Of a DNA stretch of 64,000 bases, positions 44,993-56,994 are shown piece by piece. Positions within the stretch are counted from its first letter, which is position 1; each line of letters starts with the position of its first letter. Origin of the DNA: Vanrija pseudolonga (lineage: Eukaryota > Basidiomycota > Tremellomycetes > Trichosporonales > Trichosporonaceae); NCBI RefSeq assembly GCF_020906515.1, contig NC_085852.1:1240001-1304000 (forward strand). The letters run 5' to 3'. The notes under the pieces are model-generated. The model did no database searches. It was not told the DNA's origin and worked only from the letters and a program-made list of their open reading frames with translations. The position numbers and the translations under genes were made by a program.

Positions 44993-47900
44993 ATGCCTCG
45001 TGAACTGGTGGCGGCACCCTCTACAACCAGTCTCAGCTCGCGAGGGTCAGCGTCGTCCCAGTCCAACACGCCGTTCGCGACGCCGCCATCGTCCCCGCCA
45101 GACACGAGCACCATGGCGTTCCCGGCCTCGGTCTCGCGCATTCCTCTATCGGTCCAGACACCGTCAAAGCCCACGCTGATTGCAAAGTTCCGCTCGGGGT
45201 CGTCGAGCAACAGCAGCACAAATCAGCAGCAGCAGCAGCAGGCATCCCCTGCCCAGTCGTCGGGCTCTGGCATCCGCGTCCTCGGCTCGTCGTCCACGCG
45301 CCGCCAGTCCCAGAGCACAAATACAACCGCGTCCGTCAATGGCCCAGTCGCAGGAAGCTCGTGGACAGACACGAGGTCACCTGGCGGCGTTGCGTCCTCG
45401 CTTCCATCCGGCCCGCCAGGAGCCTTTGGCACGAGCCCGTCAGCTGCATCGCCTGCGCCATCACTGAGCACATCTGCGGATGCTAGGATCCCTGGCATGG
45501 GCCAACCCCAGGTCCAGCGTGCGCCCGCGATGAAACGGACGACGTCAGCCGACGGGTCGTCCCGAGTTGTAGCGGCTGGCAAGGTGTCGGCTACGGCCTC
45601 GTCCTCGACATCGGCTTCGGCTGCCCCACCACCACCCCAACCCGCAGGCACATCCTCGTCCTCTTCGTCTGGTCCTCGCAGACAGCGCTCCTCGTCTGCA
45701 TTACCCCGCCGTGTGGGGGGCGCTTCTCCTCGCTCGGTCCACGTCCCTTCTCTCCCCAGCAGCACAAATACCTCGCCAGCAAGGACACCACCCCTGCCGT
45801 CCGCATCGACATTTGACGCGTTGCTTGCGTCGTCCCCACCACACCCCTCATCCTCATCCTCCTCCCCAGCCATCGCCCTCCAGCAACCCACGCCGCCTCG
45901 CCCCGCTCCCTTGCCGCCCGGCTCTGCCCAGCGTTCTGGCTTGCCATTCCCCCGGCAACCAACCTCACCATCGCGAGGCTCGACGCACATTGCCGACAGC
46001 GCACCGACGTCAACACCTGGTGGCAATCGTCAGCGCACGGGCTATCACACCCTTACTGGTAGCTCGGACCTACGATTATCACCCCCTAGCGCCACCTCTC
46101 CCACTCTGGAAGGAGTAGAATCGATAGAGAGCGTGGTCGACTTGAACGAGGACGGCGAAAGCGATGGTTACCGAGGCGGTAGCAGCGTTGGTTCTCACCA
46201 AAGTCCTCTCCTCAATGGCGGCAGTGACAATCAAAATCGCGCTTCTCGCATACCTACACCGACGCATAAGAGTGCCAACGGTACTCCTCTAGGTGGTTCG
46301 CCGAGATCGCCTGCGGTGGGGTTGTACGAGGATCTTGCTGGTTCGTCGCGATCGAGTTCACCTGGTCGTTCTGGGGCTGCGACGCCCAGCAAGAGTCGAT
46401 TACCTCGTATGGCCCATTCGAGTGTGGATGAGGGAGGAGGAGCAATGTCAAAGGGGCGTGGTGGTGGTCAGAGCGGAGAAGGCGGTGGTGGTGGTGGCAA
46501 CAATAGTGGGGTCCCCGCTGCTGCATCGACAGACGCACACACCGCCGCGTCAGCAGCAGCAGCAGCACCATCCGACGCCGAAAACGCGGCAACGGCGACG
46601 ACGACGACAACAATCCTTCCACCAACATCTCCTCGTCTGGATAGAAAGTCGCCGGGGCTCACTATCGCACCACCACCCATACCCAACCACCATCTCAACG
46701 CCGTCAAGGCGCCGCCGATCCCGGCAAGAAATCCTTTACGAGGTCCGGGGCTCAACAGGTCGAGCTCGAGAAAGTCGATTGCCTCTATCCGAACCATTCG
46801 TCCAGACCCAGAGGCGTCGTCCCCGCCTCCTCCTCTCCCTCTGCCCAAATCACCACCAGCAACCGTTCCCCAGACGTCTGCGACTGCCCCGGCCTCACCC
46901 GTGCGGAGCGTGGCCCAAGCCGGCAGGTCACCTGCCTCGTCGCCTCCCGCCGCCGCCGCCGCAGCAGCAGCAGCACTACTAGAAGGCAATGGCGACCTGG
47001 CTACACCGCCACCAACTGAATCTTCCTCTACACCGGCCGCAACCAGCGGCGACACAATGATGATCGCTACCCCGCCTTCACTGCACGCCGCAGCTCATGC
47101 CGCCATGGCGTCAGCTCCAGCGTTCAACAACATTGCCTACGCACCCGCCCCATTGACGTCCATGTCGGCACCACCACTATCTCATGTCGGCTCACCCGTT
47201 GAAGAAGGCACAGTACGGTTCCCCACGACGGAACGCCCAGACTTCCCTTCAGTCTACAGCCAGGAGTCGGCACCCCCTTCTGCACCGCCGTGCTCTGAGA
47301 ATGTATGGTCAGTGGGTGGTGCAGCCAGCGCCCCCTCTGCCCCATCACAACTTCAGCCCCCCGTCATTCTGGATCAAGGTTCCCAGCTTCACGAAAGCCC
47401 CATCGAAGAGGACGAGCCCTTGACCATGCTTCCAAAGAGCGACAGCTTGAGAAACAGTTTACAGTGGGGCCAGAAGCGCGACTCGGGCCACTTGCGCCGT
47501 GGTTCGGCGGCAGTCGGCTCTGAAGAAGTGAGTCTTGCCGTGTGCGGACGTTGTGCTGACGAGACCCAGAGCCATGTTGCCAACATGGGCCACACGACCG
47601 TGGACCTGCACGGCAAGGCCCTGCCCACGCTCCCCGCGATGTCACCACAGTCGGCGCCCAGAGACAAGGACGGTTCGATCCCTCGCACACCGACAACACC
47701 GAGTCGTCCCAATGCCGACCAGCCAGCCACCCGCTCGCCTTCGATGCCGCAGTTACCCGTGCCAAGAACAAGAGCAAGAGGCAACACCGAGTCCTCGCCA
47801 AAGTACATGAGGTCGCAGACTGGGCCTGCCCACTTGCGGCCTGGCCAGTCGGGTCACACGAGGCCCAAGTCGATGGTCTTCCCCTTCTTCCCGCCATCGC

Positions 47901-50900
47901 CAGCAACCTCGTCGTTGTCGAAACGTGCCCATCTCATCCGCGAGATTGCCAACACGGAGCGTGCCCACGCCACTGACCTTCAATTGATCCAGCAAGCGTA
48001 CGTGGGAAGCTACATTCGGCCTGATTCGCATCATTCCATCGGCACGAACGGTGAATCGAGCAACAGCTCGGGCGCACGCGTCGACTCGCAGCACTCGCAG
48101 AGAAGCTCGTCGTACGGCACTCCAGGCAGTGAGGATACGCGCAGAACGAGCGCCGCAGAGAGCAGCACGCAACGCGTTAGCGGGCACGAGAGGAAGAGCG
48201 TACATGAGCGCAGGAGTGGCCATGAGCGACGCATCAGCGGTCACGACCTCACCAAGGCGTTTGGTGGCCTCATGTCGCCGGTGTTCAGGGGCAACAGCAC
48301 TCCTCGGGAGCGTGGCAACTCTGATCGCAGTATCGAGCACACCCCGCCTACGGGCTCGATGGCGTCAATGGACACGCTCTACCCCTCTGGCTCGTCGACG
48401 GCGGCTTCGAGTCTGTCGATCAACACTCCGGCCCAGTCTTCGCCAAAAACGCCAACCCAGTCGGAAGCAGCAGCCTTGTTGACCAAGATGGGACCGCCGG
48501 TCGGTAGGCCACTGCAGCCCGCCGACCTCAAGGCGGTGTTCCTCAACATCTCGCAGCTGGCTGAGGCCTCGAACGAACTCGCAGACGCATTCGAAAGAGC
48601 CATGGGTTCGGAAGAAGACTTGCTGCAGGGATCCGGCGAGCGTGGCTCTGATCACTTGGGAGAAGTCTTCTCCAAGATGGTGTGTGGTCTTTTTACTGTG
48701 CTTTACTGACCTGCCCAGCTCTCGACTCTCCGTCCGCTCTACACCTACTACTGTGCCCGCCAGTCAACCGCCAGCGCTCGCCTGACCGAGTTGATGGCCG
48801 ACCCAGCGACAGCTGCGCACCTCAATGACTGCTGGCTGAGAGTGAAGTCTCACACGCACGCGTGGAACCTCGACTCGATGCTCATCAAGCCTGTGCAGCG
48901 CATTACGAAGTACCCGTTACTCTTTGATGATCTGCTGTCGTGCACCTCGCCCTCGCACCCCGACTACCACCACATCCGCCATGCCGCGGAGGGTGCGCGG
49001 ACTCTGGCGCTCGAGATCGACGACGCCAAACGCCGAAAGGACGTTATTACCAGTGTGATTCGCAAGTCGCCGTCGATCCCGAGCGTGAACAAGGACAACA
49101 AGCTGCCTGGAACCGGTGGCCGTTTGCTCGCCCTGAGGCGGTTCAAGAAGGACAAGTCGCCGTCCATGTCAGGAACGACGACACCGGGAGACTCTGGTGG
49201 TATCCCTCTCGACATTACGCCTTACGCCCAGAGCCAGCTCAAAGAGCTCGTCAACAGGCTCGAGGAAGGCGAGCAAAATGTCAGAAAGGTTGGCAAGGAG
49301 ATGCTCGAGTGGGCCTCGGCCACCAAGATTCTCCTGTCGGCTGAGGGCGAGGTCAACAACGACTTCTGGAAGGTGTACTCACTCGCTGGTTCCACTCCAA
49401 ACGAGCACCCGCATGTCAAGATTGAGGCGTACCACAATGTCCAAAAGGAGATCCTGGCGACGGTGTGGACCGAGATGGTAAGATGAGCAGACGTTGGGCA
49501 TAGCTGACATTCAGAACTCTGAGGTCTGCAACTCGATCATGCTCATGCTTGGCAAGCTGTTAGACGCGACCAAGAACCCGATGACCGTCATTGAGAAGCT
49601 CAACAGAAAGTCGTCCGAGTACGCGCGTTACGTTGCGTTCAAGCAAGCCAAGAAGACGGTCGACAGGTTACTCCTGACCGAGGCTAGCGACTATGTGGCT
49701 ATCCACACGCAGCTTCTCGAGGAGCTGCCCGATTTCCTCGACGGCCACCAGAAGATCTTCGAGATGGCCATGTCGGCCTTCATCATGACCCAGGCTCGCT
49801 TCTACGAGGGTATTCGCGACCGCGTCCAATTATTCGCGATCCAGTACCTCACGATGAGGCCAATCGACTCGGCGAGCAAGCAGGAACGGCGCGTGTCGCA
49901 CGCTCGTGGCATTCACAGAATGTTTTACAACGAGAATTCGTCTGCCGAAAAGTCGATGCAGCGGATCGGCTGTGTCAACGGCGACCTCAGCGGTCGGCCA
50001 GCAACTGTCCACGAGGCCAAGTCTCCTGGTGCAGCGAGCAACAAGTCTGAGCTCCACCCGTTACGCCACACGCCGTCGACCCGCTCCATCAAGTCGACCA
50101 GCAGAGAGAGTAGCGAGTCGTCTGGCACCGGCCGCACGAGATCCATGTCTTTGGTGCAGAGAGACGATGCGCTGTCACGCAGCGGGTCCATTTCTGCGGG
50201 CAACAGCTCTCGCTTGCTGAGAAGACCAAGCCAGCTGGCACAGAGACAGGACAGCTACAGCGAGAGCAACCGCAGCAGTGGTGCCTTCAGCCTCAGCGGC
50301 GGCGCTGGCAACCGATCGACGGCGTCTGTGCCCCCGCTTGATCGCTCCCGTTCGCACTCGCGCTCCGACTCGCGCCTTACCGTCCTGTCGACCGACTCGA
50401 CCGAGGAGAGCATTGGCAGACACTCGTTTGGCCTCCCGCGCATCCCTCTCGAGGGCAGCGGGCTTGTGTTTGACTCTTTCGGCTTCTCTCCATCCAAGCC
50501 ATCGACACCAATCTACGGCCGCCACGATATCAATGGCTCGGGTCAGTCGTCGCCTACAGCCTCGACGGACCCGGCGCTTGCCGCACTGGGCCTTGTGAAC
50601 GGCAGCAACTCGGACGTGCTCACGATCACGATGAAGCACCGATCGCAGCCGAACCAGTCGTCGCCACTGTCGACGACGACCACTTCGTCGGCGTCGGTGT
50701 TGTCCAACGAGCCTGACGCGAGCACGAGCTGGCAGGGCTCCAAGACGCTGTACAGCTGCCAGGCTGTTGCCGACTTCAATCCCGCCGAACATGGCAACAA
50801 GCGCTTCCAGGGTCTCCAGTTCCTTTCTCTCGCCACGGGCGACCTCGTCAACGTCTACCACGAGGTCGGGCGCGTTGCCGATCTGCGCGACTTCCCCTAC

Positions 50901-51002
50901 ACTTCTGTCGGTGTTGAAAACGATGGTGCGGTGGTCTGCTGTGCCGAGAACGGCGCGATCGGCGTTGCCATGTGCAGCTTCCTCGAGCCGTTGCAGGCGT
51001 AG
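44993..51002 (+). CDS. DH-BAR-SH3 Rho guanine-nucleotide exchange factor (Tuba/Gef1-like)
   Basis: Predicted activator of Cdc42 or Rac at membranes. Exons 44993-47527, 47570-48679, 48719-49477 and 49515-51002 give 1963 residues. The first ~950 residues are disordered Ser/Pro-rich sequence. The DH domain starts RAHLIREIANTERAHATDLQ near 961 and resumes after a ~165-residue insert with LKAVFLNISQLAEASNELAD and the LDSMLIKPVQRITKYPLLFD helix, ending near 1320. A BAR-like helical domain follows (about 1375-1595: LKELVNRLEEGEQNVRKVGK, RYVAFKQAKKTVDRL). The C-terminus is a divergent SH3 (about 1875-1963, YSCQAVADFNPAE). No PH domain is seen, as in the Tuba/Gef1 class, where BAR replaces PH. Intron 47528-47569 (42 nt) is in frame and stop-free, so retention would add 14 residues. 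The DH insert contains repeated GHER/HERR units. RAC1, a possible substrate, lies 15 kb away. Confidence 0.88.
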
Positions 51003-51689
51003 GTGACCTCGCGACCTTAGCACCACTCCCACACACACACATACAAGCACTTCCTCCACTTCTGGGCTTGTGCGGTATCTTTGTCTAGTTTGTACCATGA
51101 CCACTCGGCATACACCGGGGCCGTACGCGCGGGGGCGTACGGCCGAGTCGTCTCTGTTTTACTACCATCCGTAGGGCTGTGGACTATGTAACGGTAACAT
51201 GTGCCGGCGGAGGTGCGGTGGTGGTGGTGGTGCCTCTCGGCTGCGTCGGTCGATCCAGCGGCCCAGTGCCGCATGCATGTGGACGTCGTCGGCGACTCAC
51301 CAGCTAAACCAGCACCACGAGTCTGGCGTCGTACCCCCGATTCAGAGTCATGTGGTCGCGGCATTTCCAGCCTGGCCGAGGTGGAGGATGATCTGGATGC
51401 CGCAGATGGTGGGTGTATGTGGGACTGCCCGAGGCCCCGCGGGCAGCTAGCTAGCTCGCCTGTGGCTCGCAACTCACGCCGGTACCACCTCGCTCTGCGG
51501 ATCTCGTGAATGCCAAGGCATGTCAATGGCATGTGTGGCGCACCACGTCAATGCACTGGTATCTCCGGAGCGCACTTAAGCAAGCAGCCTCCCAGCGGCC
51601 CTCGGGGACGAGTGGCCGAGGGCATGTCGCGCACAAAAGCCAGCTCGGAGCCTCTCAAGCGACGACAACAACCCACAGCCAACGCCACC
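51003..51689. other. Intergenic downstream of the Rho GEF
   Basis: 687 bp with no clear gene. It includes the imperfect palindrome GGCCGTACGCGCGGGGGCGTACGGCC at about 51119-51144 (a GGCCGTACGC arm matched by GCGTACGGCC), which could form a stable hairpin in the 3' flank of the GEF transcript. Confidence 0.5.
51117..51146. terminator. GC-rich inverted repeat downstream of the GEF
   Basis: The arms GGCCGTACGC and GCGTACGGCC flank a short GC loop, about 120 bp after the stop codon of the GEF. It could fold in RNA near the 3' end. Fungal pol II termination does not need hairpins, so the regulatory label is tentative. Confidence 0.35.
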
Positions 51690-51935
51690 ATGTCCGCCCC
51701 CGTGCCAATCGCCACCACCCCGCAGCGCCCGTACTTCCCCCACCTCGCGTCGAGCGTCGGCTCCATGACCGACGAAGACTGGCGCGCCATGCGCCCCGCC
51801 GCGACGGACATCTCGCCCCTCTCCACGCCTGCCAACACGCCCCTCGGCGAACGCGACAGCTACTGCGCGTACGCGAGCCTCGGGGAGGTCATGCACCACT
51901 TTGAGAGCTTTAGCTGTGTCAACTTGTCGACGTAG
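51690..51935 (+). CDS. Possible 81-residue protein, unknown function
   Basis: Not recognised. A single open frame starts in a good context (CCACCATGTCC) after a leader with CAACAACCCACAGCC, and reads MSAPVPIATTPQRPYFPHLA to the end FESFSCVNLST. It contains TDEDWRAMRPA and ERDSYCAYASLGEVMHHFES, which look less random than the surroundings. No signal peptide, membrane segment or metal site is visible. The frame stays open 180 nt upstream without a better ATG. It lies between the GEF and the 3' end of UTP4, which is convergent to it. It may be a genuine small gene, but the evidence is only start context and composition. Confidence 0.45.
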   Translation: MSAPVPIATTPQRPYFPHLASSVGSMTDEDWRAMRPAATDISPLSTPANTPLGERDSYCAYASLGEVMHHFESFSCVNLST

Positions 51936-52161
51936 ACGAGGCGCGTCGCGCCGAGCGTCGAGCGCGGCGCGTGGCTGTGGCTTCAAGCTGCTTATGGTGG
52001 GCCTAGCCGCGCCGCCGCCACCCTCACGCCAGTTGCCACTCGCCGCCCTGACCTGTAGCCCCCGTAGTATGAGATGATGCATTGTAGCGCTCGTGCGGCC
52101 TGCACGAGATGAAAGATTGTACACTGAGATGCAAAGCGTCAAGAATGTGGTGGTGGTGTCC

Positions 52162-55090
52162 TCACGACCGGCCATACGTCCCAGTCCAGAACGCCGGAGG
52201 CAGCTCGCCAACAAAGTCGGCGTACGGCCGCTCCACGAGCACCATCTCGCCCTCCTCGAGCCAGTCGACCGCGACCACGCTCCGGAACTTGTCCGTCGCC
52301 ACCTTGATAAACTCGGGGTCGTTGGCACTGCTTGGCGCAGACTTGTGCACGAGGCTGCGAGCCAGCGACGAGGTGGGCGAAGCCGGCACGCCAATGTCAG
52401 ACGACGCAGCGATCGACGGCGACGCTGACGACGCCTCGAGCTGCTCGCGCGCCTCGCGTGCACGCTTGCGGCGCAGCGACTTGGTCGACAGCGGCGCGGG
52501 CGAGCCGTCGAGCGACACAGCGGGCGAGCCGCTGCGCTTGCCGACTCCCCTGGCCACCAGGTCCAGGTCCAGACGCGCAGTGGCGACCCAGTCGTGAGCC
52601 CACAGGACCACCTTGGCGGCGCGGGGGTTGGAGCGCGAAGGCTCAAACGATGCACCCTCGACGCCGGCGTGCAGGCCGTGCAGCGTGTTGTTGACAACCG
52701 CAAGCTGCTGGGTGGGGGCAACGAACCGGCTGGTGTCGACGTGATAGAACTGCAGAGTGTTGCTGGGGTGCACGATCGCGAGGAAAGGATGCGTTGGGGT
52801 GAAGGCGATGGACACGGCTGCATGGGGGAGGGTCGGCAGCAGGGCATGCAGCTGCAGCGTGTCGAGGTTGAAGACGGTCACCTTGCCGCCGAGGTCGGAT
52901 GTCGCGAGCCACTGTCCGTCGTCGCTCACGGCCAAGGCCGTCACCCACGGCGCCGGCTCGCTGCTAGTGGGCCTGGATACCGGCTCGTCTTCGTCCTCCT
53001 CAGCCTCTTCATCGCTCGCGGCGTGACCTTTGGTCATCGAGACGTCACCATCGGCGTCCGCAACAGCCTTGTTTCCGCCGCGTCTCCTCCGCGAGCCCTT
53101 GCCACGGACAGAGCGACCGCCGACAATGGTATGCTGAGGTGCGAACGATCGCGCAACGGTGATGACTCCGCTGTCCTGGTCAGGGAGCTCCAGCACAGCA
53201 ACGTGGGCCGTAGCGGCGAAGGCAACAACCAGGCGGCCAGAGTCGGGCGTGAAGAGCAGCGAGGAGGCACCACATCCACGCTGAGGAATACCGACGTCGG
53301 CGAGGGCCGGCGACTCGATGAGAGTCGTAACAAAGCCGCGGACCCGAACAGGGCGGAGGCGGCCAGTGGGAGACAGAGTGAGGCGGAAGACCTTGGTCTC
53401 GTACAGGTCGGAGACGGCCAACCACCGTCCGTCCTGCGAAACCGCCGACGAGATGAGGTTGGTCCTCAGTTGCAGGTCCATCTCGACGAGCTTCTTCCAG
53501 CCCTGTTCGTCCTCCAGCACAGTCCAGATGCCGACTGATCGATCCTTGCGGCCGACAACAAGGCGAGCACCGCGGGACACAGAAATGCGAGTTGTACCAC
53601 GCTCGCCGCCGAACATGGGAAGCCTGCGAGAGAATGACTCCTCGAACACAACCTTGTGCTGTCCCTTCTTGGACTTGCCGAGCGGGCTGCGGAGCTTCTC
53701 AGACAGGAGATCGGGAGCGGCAGCAGGGGTGAAGACGGGAGCCATGTCCCAGCCGCCCGAGGCCAGGATAGGCGCGAGCCCAGGGTTGACAGGTCGGGGG
53801 CTAAGGGGGTGGTTGGCGGGCAGTGGCAGGTAAGGAGGGAAGATGGCGAGCGCGCGAACATCGTGGTTGTGGATCCTCTTGGTTGCCGTAAGAGCCCACT
53901 CGGTCTTGCCGTTGCCCTTGGTAACAGCCGTAAACTGGCACACGCGCTGATCAGGTCCCGAGGTGAACACAGTGCGTCCTCCGGGACCAATGATCAAGCT
54001 CATGCCGTCAGCCTTGTGCGAGCGGAAAGACTGGCGCTGAGCCATCGTGTTGCTGTCCCAGAAGGTGACATTGCCGAGCGAGTCGGAGGTAACGACGCTG
54101 TTGTCGGGAAGGACACCGACACCCCAGACAATCGTTCCCTTGTGGGAGCCCTTCTTTGCTCCCTTGTTGACCTTCTCCACCACGGCGCGCGACTTGAGAG
54201 TAACACGGCCCTGGGGTGTGCCAGCCGTTCCAGGCAGAGGCAGCTCCCAGCGGCGGAACGACGAGTCCGAGTTTCCAGTAACGAGGTAGGTATCACGCCA
54301 GACCCACTCGTCCTCCTCCTGCACGAGCCTCGGGATACCCCATGCAACCGAAACCGTGCGGGTACGCGAAGGGAGTGCGTCTGAGCGGAGAAGGTGGGCA
54401 GGGGACGGCTCGAGCTGGGTCACGCTGCCCGGCAACAGCGGCGGTGGGATCGTGACAAACTGGAGGTGTGCCGAGTTGGTGGTCAAACACAGGAGTGACT
54501 GCGTTGGCGACACGCTCATCGACCACAGAGGAGGCGACGGAATGGGGTATGTTTGCTGGACAGTCAGCATGCAATCTCAAGGCTCCAGCCTTGGTGACTC
54601 ACCAGCACACGGCCGCTGGCCAGACAGCGCTCGGTGAGCTCGGTCGACTCCGAGCCGGCTGTAAACAGGCGCAGGTCCGACACCCGAGGGACCGAGTAGG
54701 GCTTGGAGTGGAAGTTTTCAGGATCCCGGATAGCGAGAGCCATGAGAGAGATGGTCGGGTGGGTGAGGGTTGGCGGGAGGGTCTGGGGTCAGCACTGCGC
54801 CAGCTAACGCAACTCACCTTCAAGAGGACCCAGTTGCCGCTGCTCCCACTCTCGGGGTGGACATACTCCCAGATCTCGATCTCGCCATTCTCGCGGGCAA
54901 CAACAAGCGCTCCCAGCTCGTTCTGTTCGGACTCGGAACGCGCCTTGCCCTTGGCAGCTGGCGCGGCCGGGTCGCGCGCGGGGGGCAAAGGAAGTGGAGG
55001 GAAGGCGAGGGCTGTGATGGGCGACGGGGTGTGGTCGAAGAACCGCACCCTGTGGAGGGGGAGGGTGGGCTGTGGCACTGGCGCCGGCAT
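52162..55090 (-). CDS. UTP4: Utp4 (cirhin), WD40 subunit of the SSU processome
   Basis: Nucleolar protein of the t-UTP/UtpA complex needed for 18S rRNA maturation. Minus-strand exons 54818-55090, 54603-54782 and 52162-54555 give 948 residues (yeast 776). The start MPAPVPQPTLPLHRVRFFDH contains the Utp4 N-terminal signature HRVRFFDHTPSPITALAF. WD40-type repeats follow: NGEIEIWEY; ERCLASGRVL; IWGVGVLPDN-like VWGVGVLPDNSVVTSDSLG; FWDSN; and DVRALAIFP. A second propeller is seen from about residue 350 onward (RISVSRGARLVVGRKDRSVG, DGQWLATSDLGGKVTVFNL). An acidic insert (DEEAEEDEDEP) interrupts the second propeller. The C-terminus VERPYADFVGELPPAFW is the typical Utp4 end. Introns are 34 and 47 nt. 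It is divergent from TFB4 over a 334-bp shared promoter. Confidence 0.9.
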
Positions 55091-55256
55091 TGTGTCGCGC
55101 TGTGTGAGTCGCAGCGATCAGCACCGAAGTGATGGAGACGGACGACGCAGTGTCGGTGATGCAAGCTGCTGCTGCAGGTAACGACGAGCAGACCAGGCCA
55201 CAAATCCAAGAAATCTTGAACTTCGGTCCAGATGGCCTGTGATAATTTTGGGCCCG

Positions 55257-55304
55257 CCGGTGGAGGTGTCATGGAAAAATGACACGTGGGCCCACCTCCA
55301 CCGG
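55257..55304. repeat. Nested inverted repeat (hairpin) in the UTP4/TFB4 promoter
   Basis: The outer arms CCGGTGGAGGTG (55257-55268) and CACCTCCACCGG (55293-55304) are perfect 12-bp complements. An inner pair GTGTCAT (55266-55272) and ATGACAC (55079 offset; 55279-55285) is also complementary, with a six-base loop. The two helices overlap in the first arm, so they are alternative or partly stacked structures. Visible directly in the sequence. Confidence 0.9.
55283..55288. promoter_or_regulatory. E-box CACGTG
   Basis: A palindromic CACGTG followed by GG, the preferred core of fungal bHLH factors such as Cbf1 and Pho4. It lies about 140 bp before TFB4 and 195 bp before UTP4, inside the hairpin region. 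Binding is inferred, not shown. Confidence 0.5.
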
Positions 55305-55424
55305 TCGCATCAGCTCGATCAGCGATCGAGGACAATACAAGTGGGAAGTATGGTGGTCGCGACGTCTTGCACAAACATCTCATCTACTCAAGATCAGCCA
55401 CCTGCTGACAGCCGAGCCGATACA

Positions 55425-56994
55425 ATGGCCCCGACGCAGCAGACCTCGCCAACAAAAGGGCCGAGCTCATGGCCCCAGACGTCCCCACCCTCACTCCTCA
55501 TCGCCGTGGTCGACCTGCACCCGCTCTCATGGTCCCTCCTCTCGAGCTTGTCACCTGGCCCTGCGCCGGAGACGGGGGAGAAAGACAAGGCACCAGTGTC
55601 CCCAATCACAATCACCGAGTTTGCCACCATCCTCATGGTGTTTCTCAATGCCCACCTCGCGAGCAGGTGGGGCAACGAGGTGGTGGTGTACGGCGCGTCG
55701 GCAGGGAAGGCGTAGGTTCACAGCCGTCGGACGTAACCTGACATCCAGAATGCTGCTCTACCCACCACCAGAGGGAGAGGACACCTCATCGCGCCCAAGC
55801 CCCAACTTCTACCGCCCCTTCCAGCTCCTGGACTCGAGATTCGAGGCGCGACTGAAGGAGCTCGTGGAGGAGCCGGTTGCCACTGAGCAACTGAATGGTG
55901 GGTGCCAGGAACAGCGTGATAACCCACACTGACGCATACAGAGCCCCCGTCATTGGTGTCGGCGTTGACAAAGGCGTTGTGCTGTAAGTATCTGGCCGAG
56001 TTGTGATAGTCGCTTACACCGCAGATATCAACCGCCGAAAGCCAGCAGAGGCGCCCGTCTCGGCTCTGACTGCTGGAGATGCCCCTGGGCCCAGCGGCAC
56101 ATCGAACCCGGAAGCGCCAGAAGCACGTATCATCGTGCTCAACGCTACACCTGGCGGAACGGAGGGGACAGGCGAGACCGAGTCCAAGGCGTCCGGTGGT
56201 GGTGGCGGACAGAAGGGTTACGTCGGGCTGATGAACCTCGTCTTTGCGGCCCAGAAGATTGTGAGCTACCAGGTTCTGGTAAAGAAGAACAAGCTGACAG
56301 TAACAGAAAATCCCCATCGACGTGCTCACCCTCCCGCCTGAGAGTACCAGGACGGCACCCCCTATCTTCCTCCAGCAGGCGGCTCACCTTACGAACGGCA
56401 TCTACTGGCGCTGGAATGGTCGCGGCGGTCTTCTGCAGTATCTTCATGTATGTGGATACTTTGCCCTTGCCTTTATCCGCTGACCCACCAGTCTATTTAC
56501 CTCCCTCCGCCATCACTGCGGCACCAGCCCTTCACGCTCCCTCCTCAGGACGCCGTCGATTTCAGGGCCGTGTGCTTCTGTCACAACAATGTTGTCGACG
56601 TCGGCTTTGTGTGCAGCGTGTGCTTGAGCAGTAGGTTACTGGGCGAACTTTGGTCGGGCAGCAGCTTACCCTCCCAGTTTTCTGTGAAGTACGCCCAGTC
56701 TGCTCGATGTGCAAGTGAGTAGTGTTAGATCCCACGGCAATTTGGCTAACACCTCCTTCCAGCACGCGGTACAACATTCGTACACTCAAGACCATCAAGG
56801 AGATGGCTGCAGGAGTCACGCCCATACCTCTGCCGGCTACAATTCTCCCGCCGAAGCAGAGCCAGAAGAAGGCCAAGCCGGCAACGAATGGCACGGCGCC
56901 GGCGCCAGGTGCCGCGGCGGCCGCGGTATCAGGTTCAGCGGCGGCTCCTGTCGTTAAGACCGAGGCAGAAGACGTGATTGTAATTGACGATTAG
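55425..56994 (+). CDS. TFB4: TFIIH core subunit Tfb4 (p34)
   Basis: Nuclear subunit of TFIIH, used in transcription initiation and nucleotide excision repair. Exons 55425-55711, 55749-55897, 55942-55983, 56025-56260, 56307-56447, 56492-56630, 56678-56714 and 56763-56994 give 420 residues. The N-terminal von Willebrand A-like domain begins PSLLIAVVDLHPLSWSLL. Further Tfb4 blocks are: ALTKALCYINRR; ARIIVLNATPG; YVGLMNLVFAAQKIKIPIDV; QQAAHLTNGIYW; and GRGGLLQYLHS. The C-terminal zinc finger is complete: CFCH, CSVCLS, then CEVRPVCSMCNTRY. A ~75-residue low-complexity tail ends EDVIVIDD, an acidic SIM-like motif. Two exons are very small (42 and 37 nt). All eight phases close, so the model is secure. 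Confidence 0.93.

Larger units (their letters stand above)
55091..55424. promoter_or_regulatory. Shared divergent promoter of UTP4 and TFB4
   Basis: 334 bp between two divergent starts. It contains a nested inverted repeat at 55257-55304 with a CACGTG core in one arm, described separately. An AT-rich stretch (GATAATTTTGG) is at about 55240-55250. Shared control of the two genes is inference from spacing. Confidence 0.6.

Noticed and set aside
51576-52847. 423-codon minus-strand frame across the small gene and the end of UTP4
   Set aside because: Overlaps the UTP4 coding strand in another frame and is Arg/Ser/Pro-rich without motifs.
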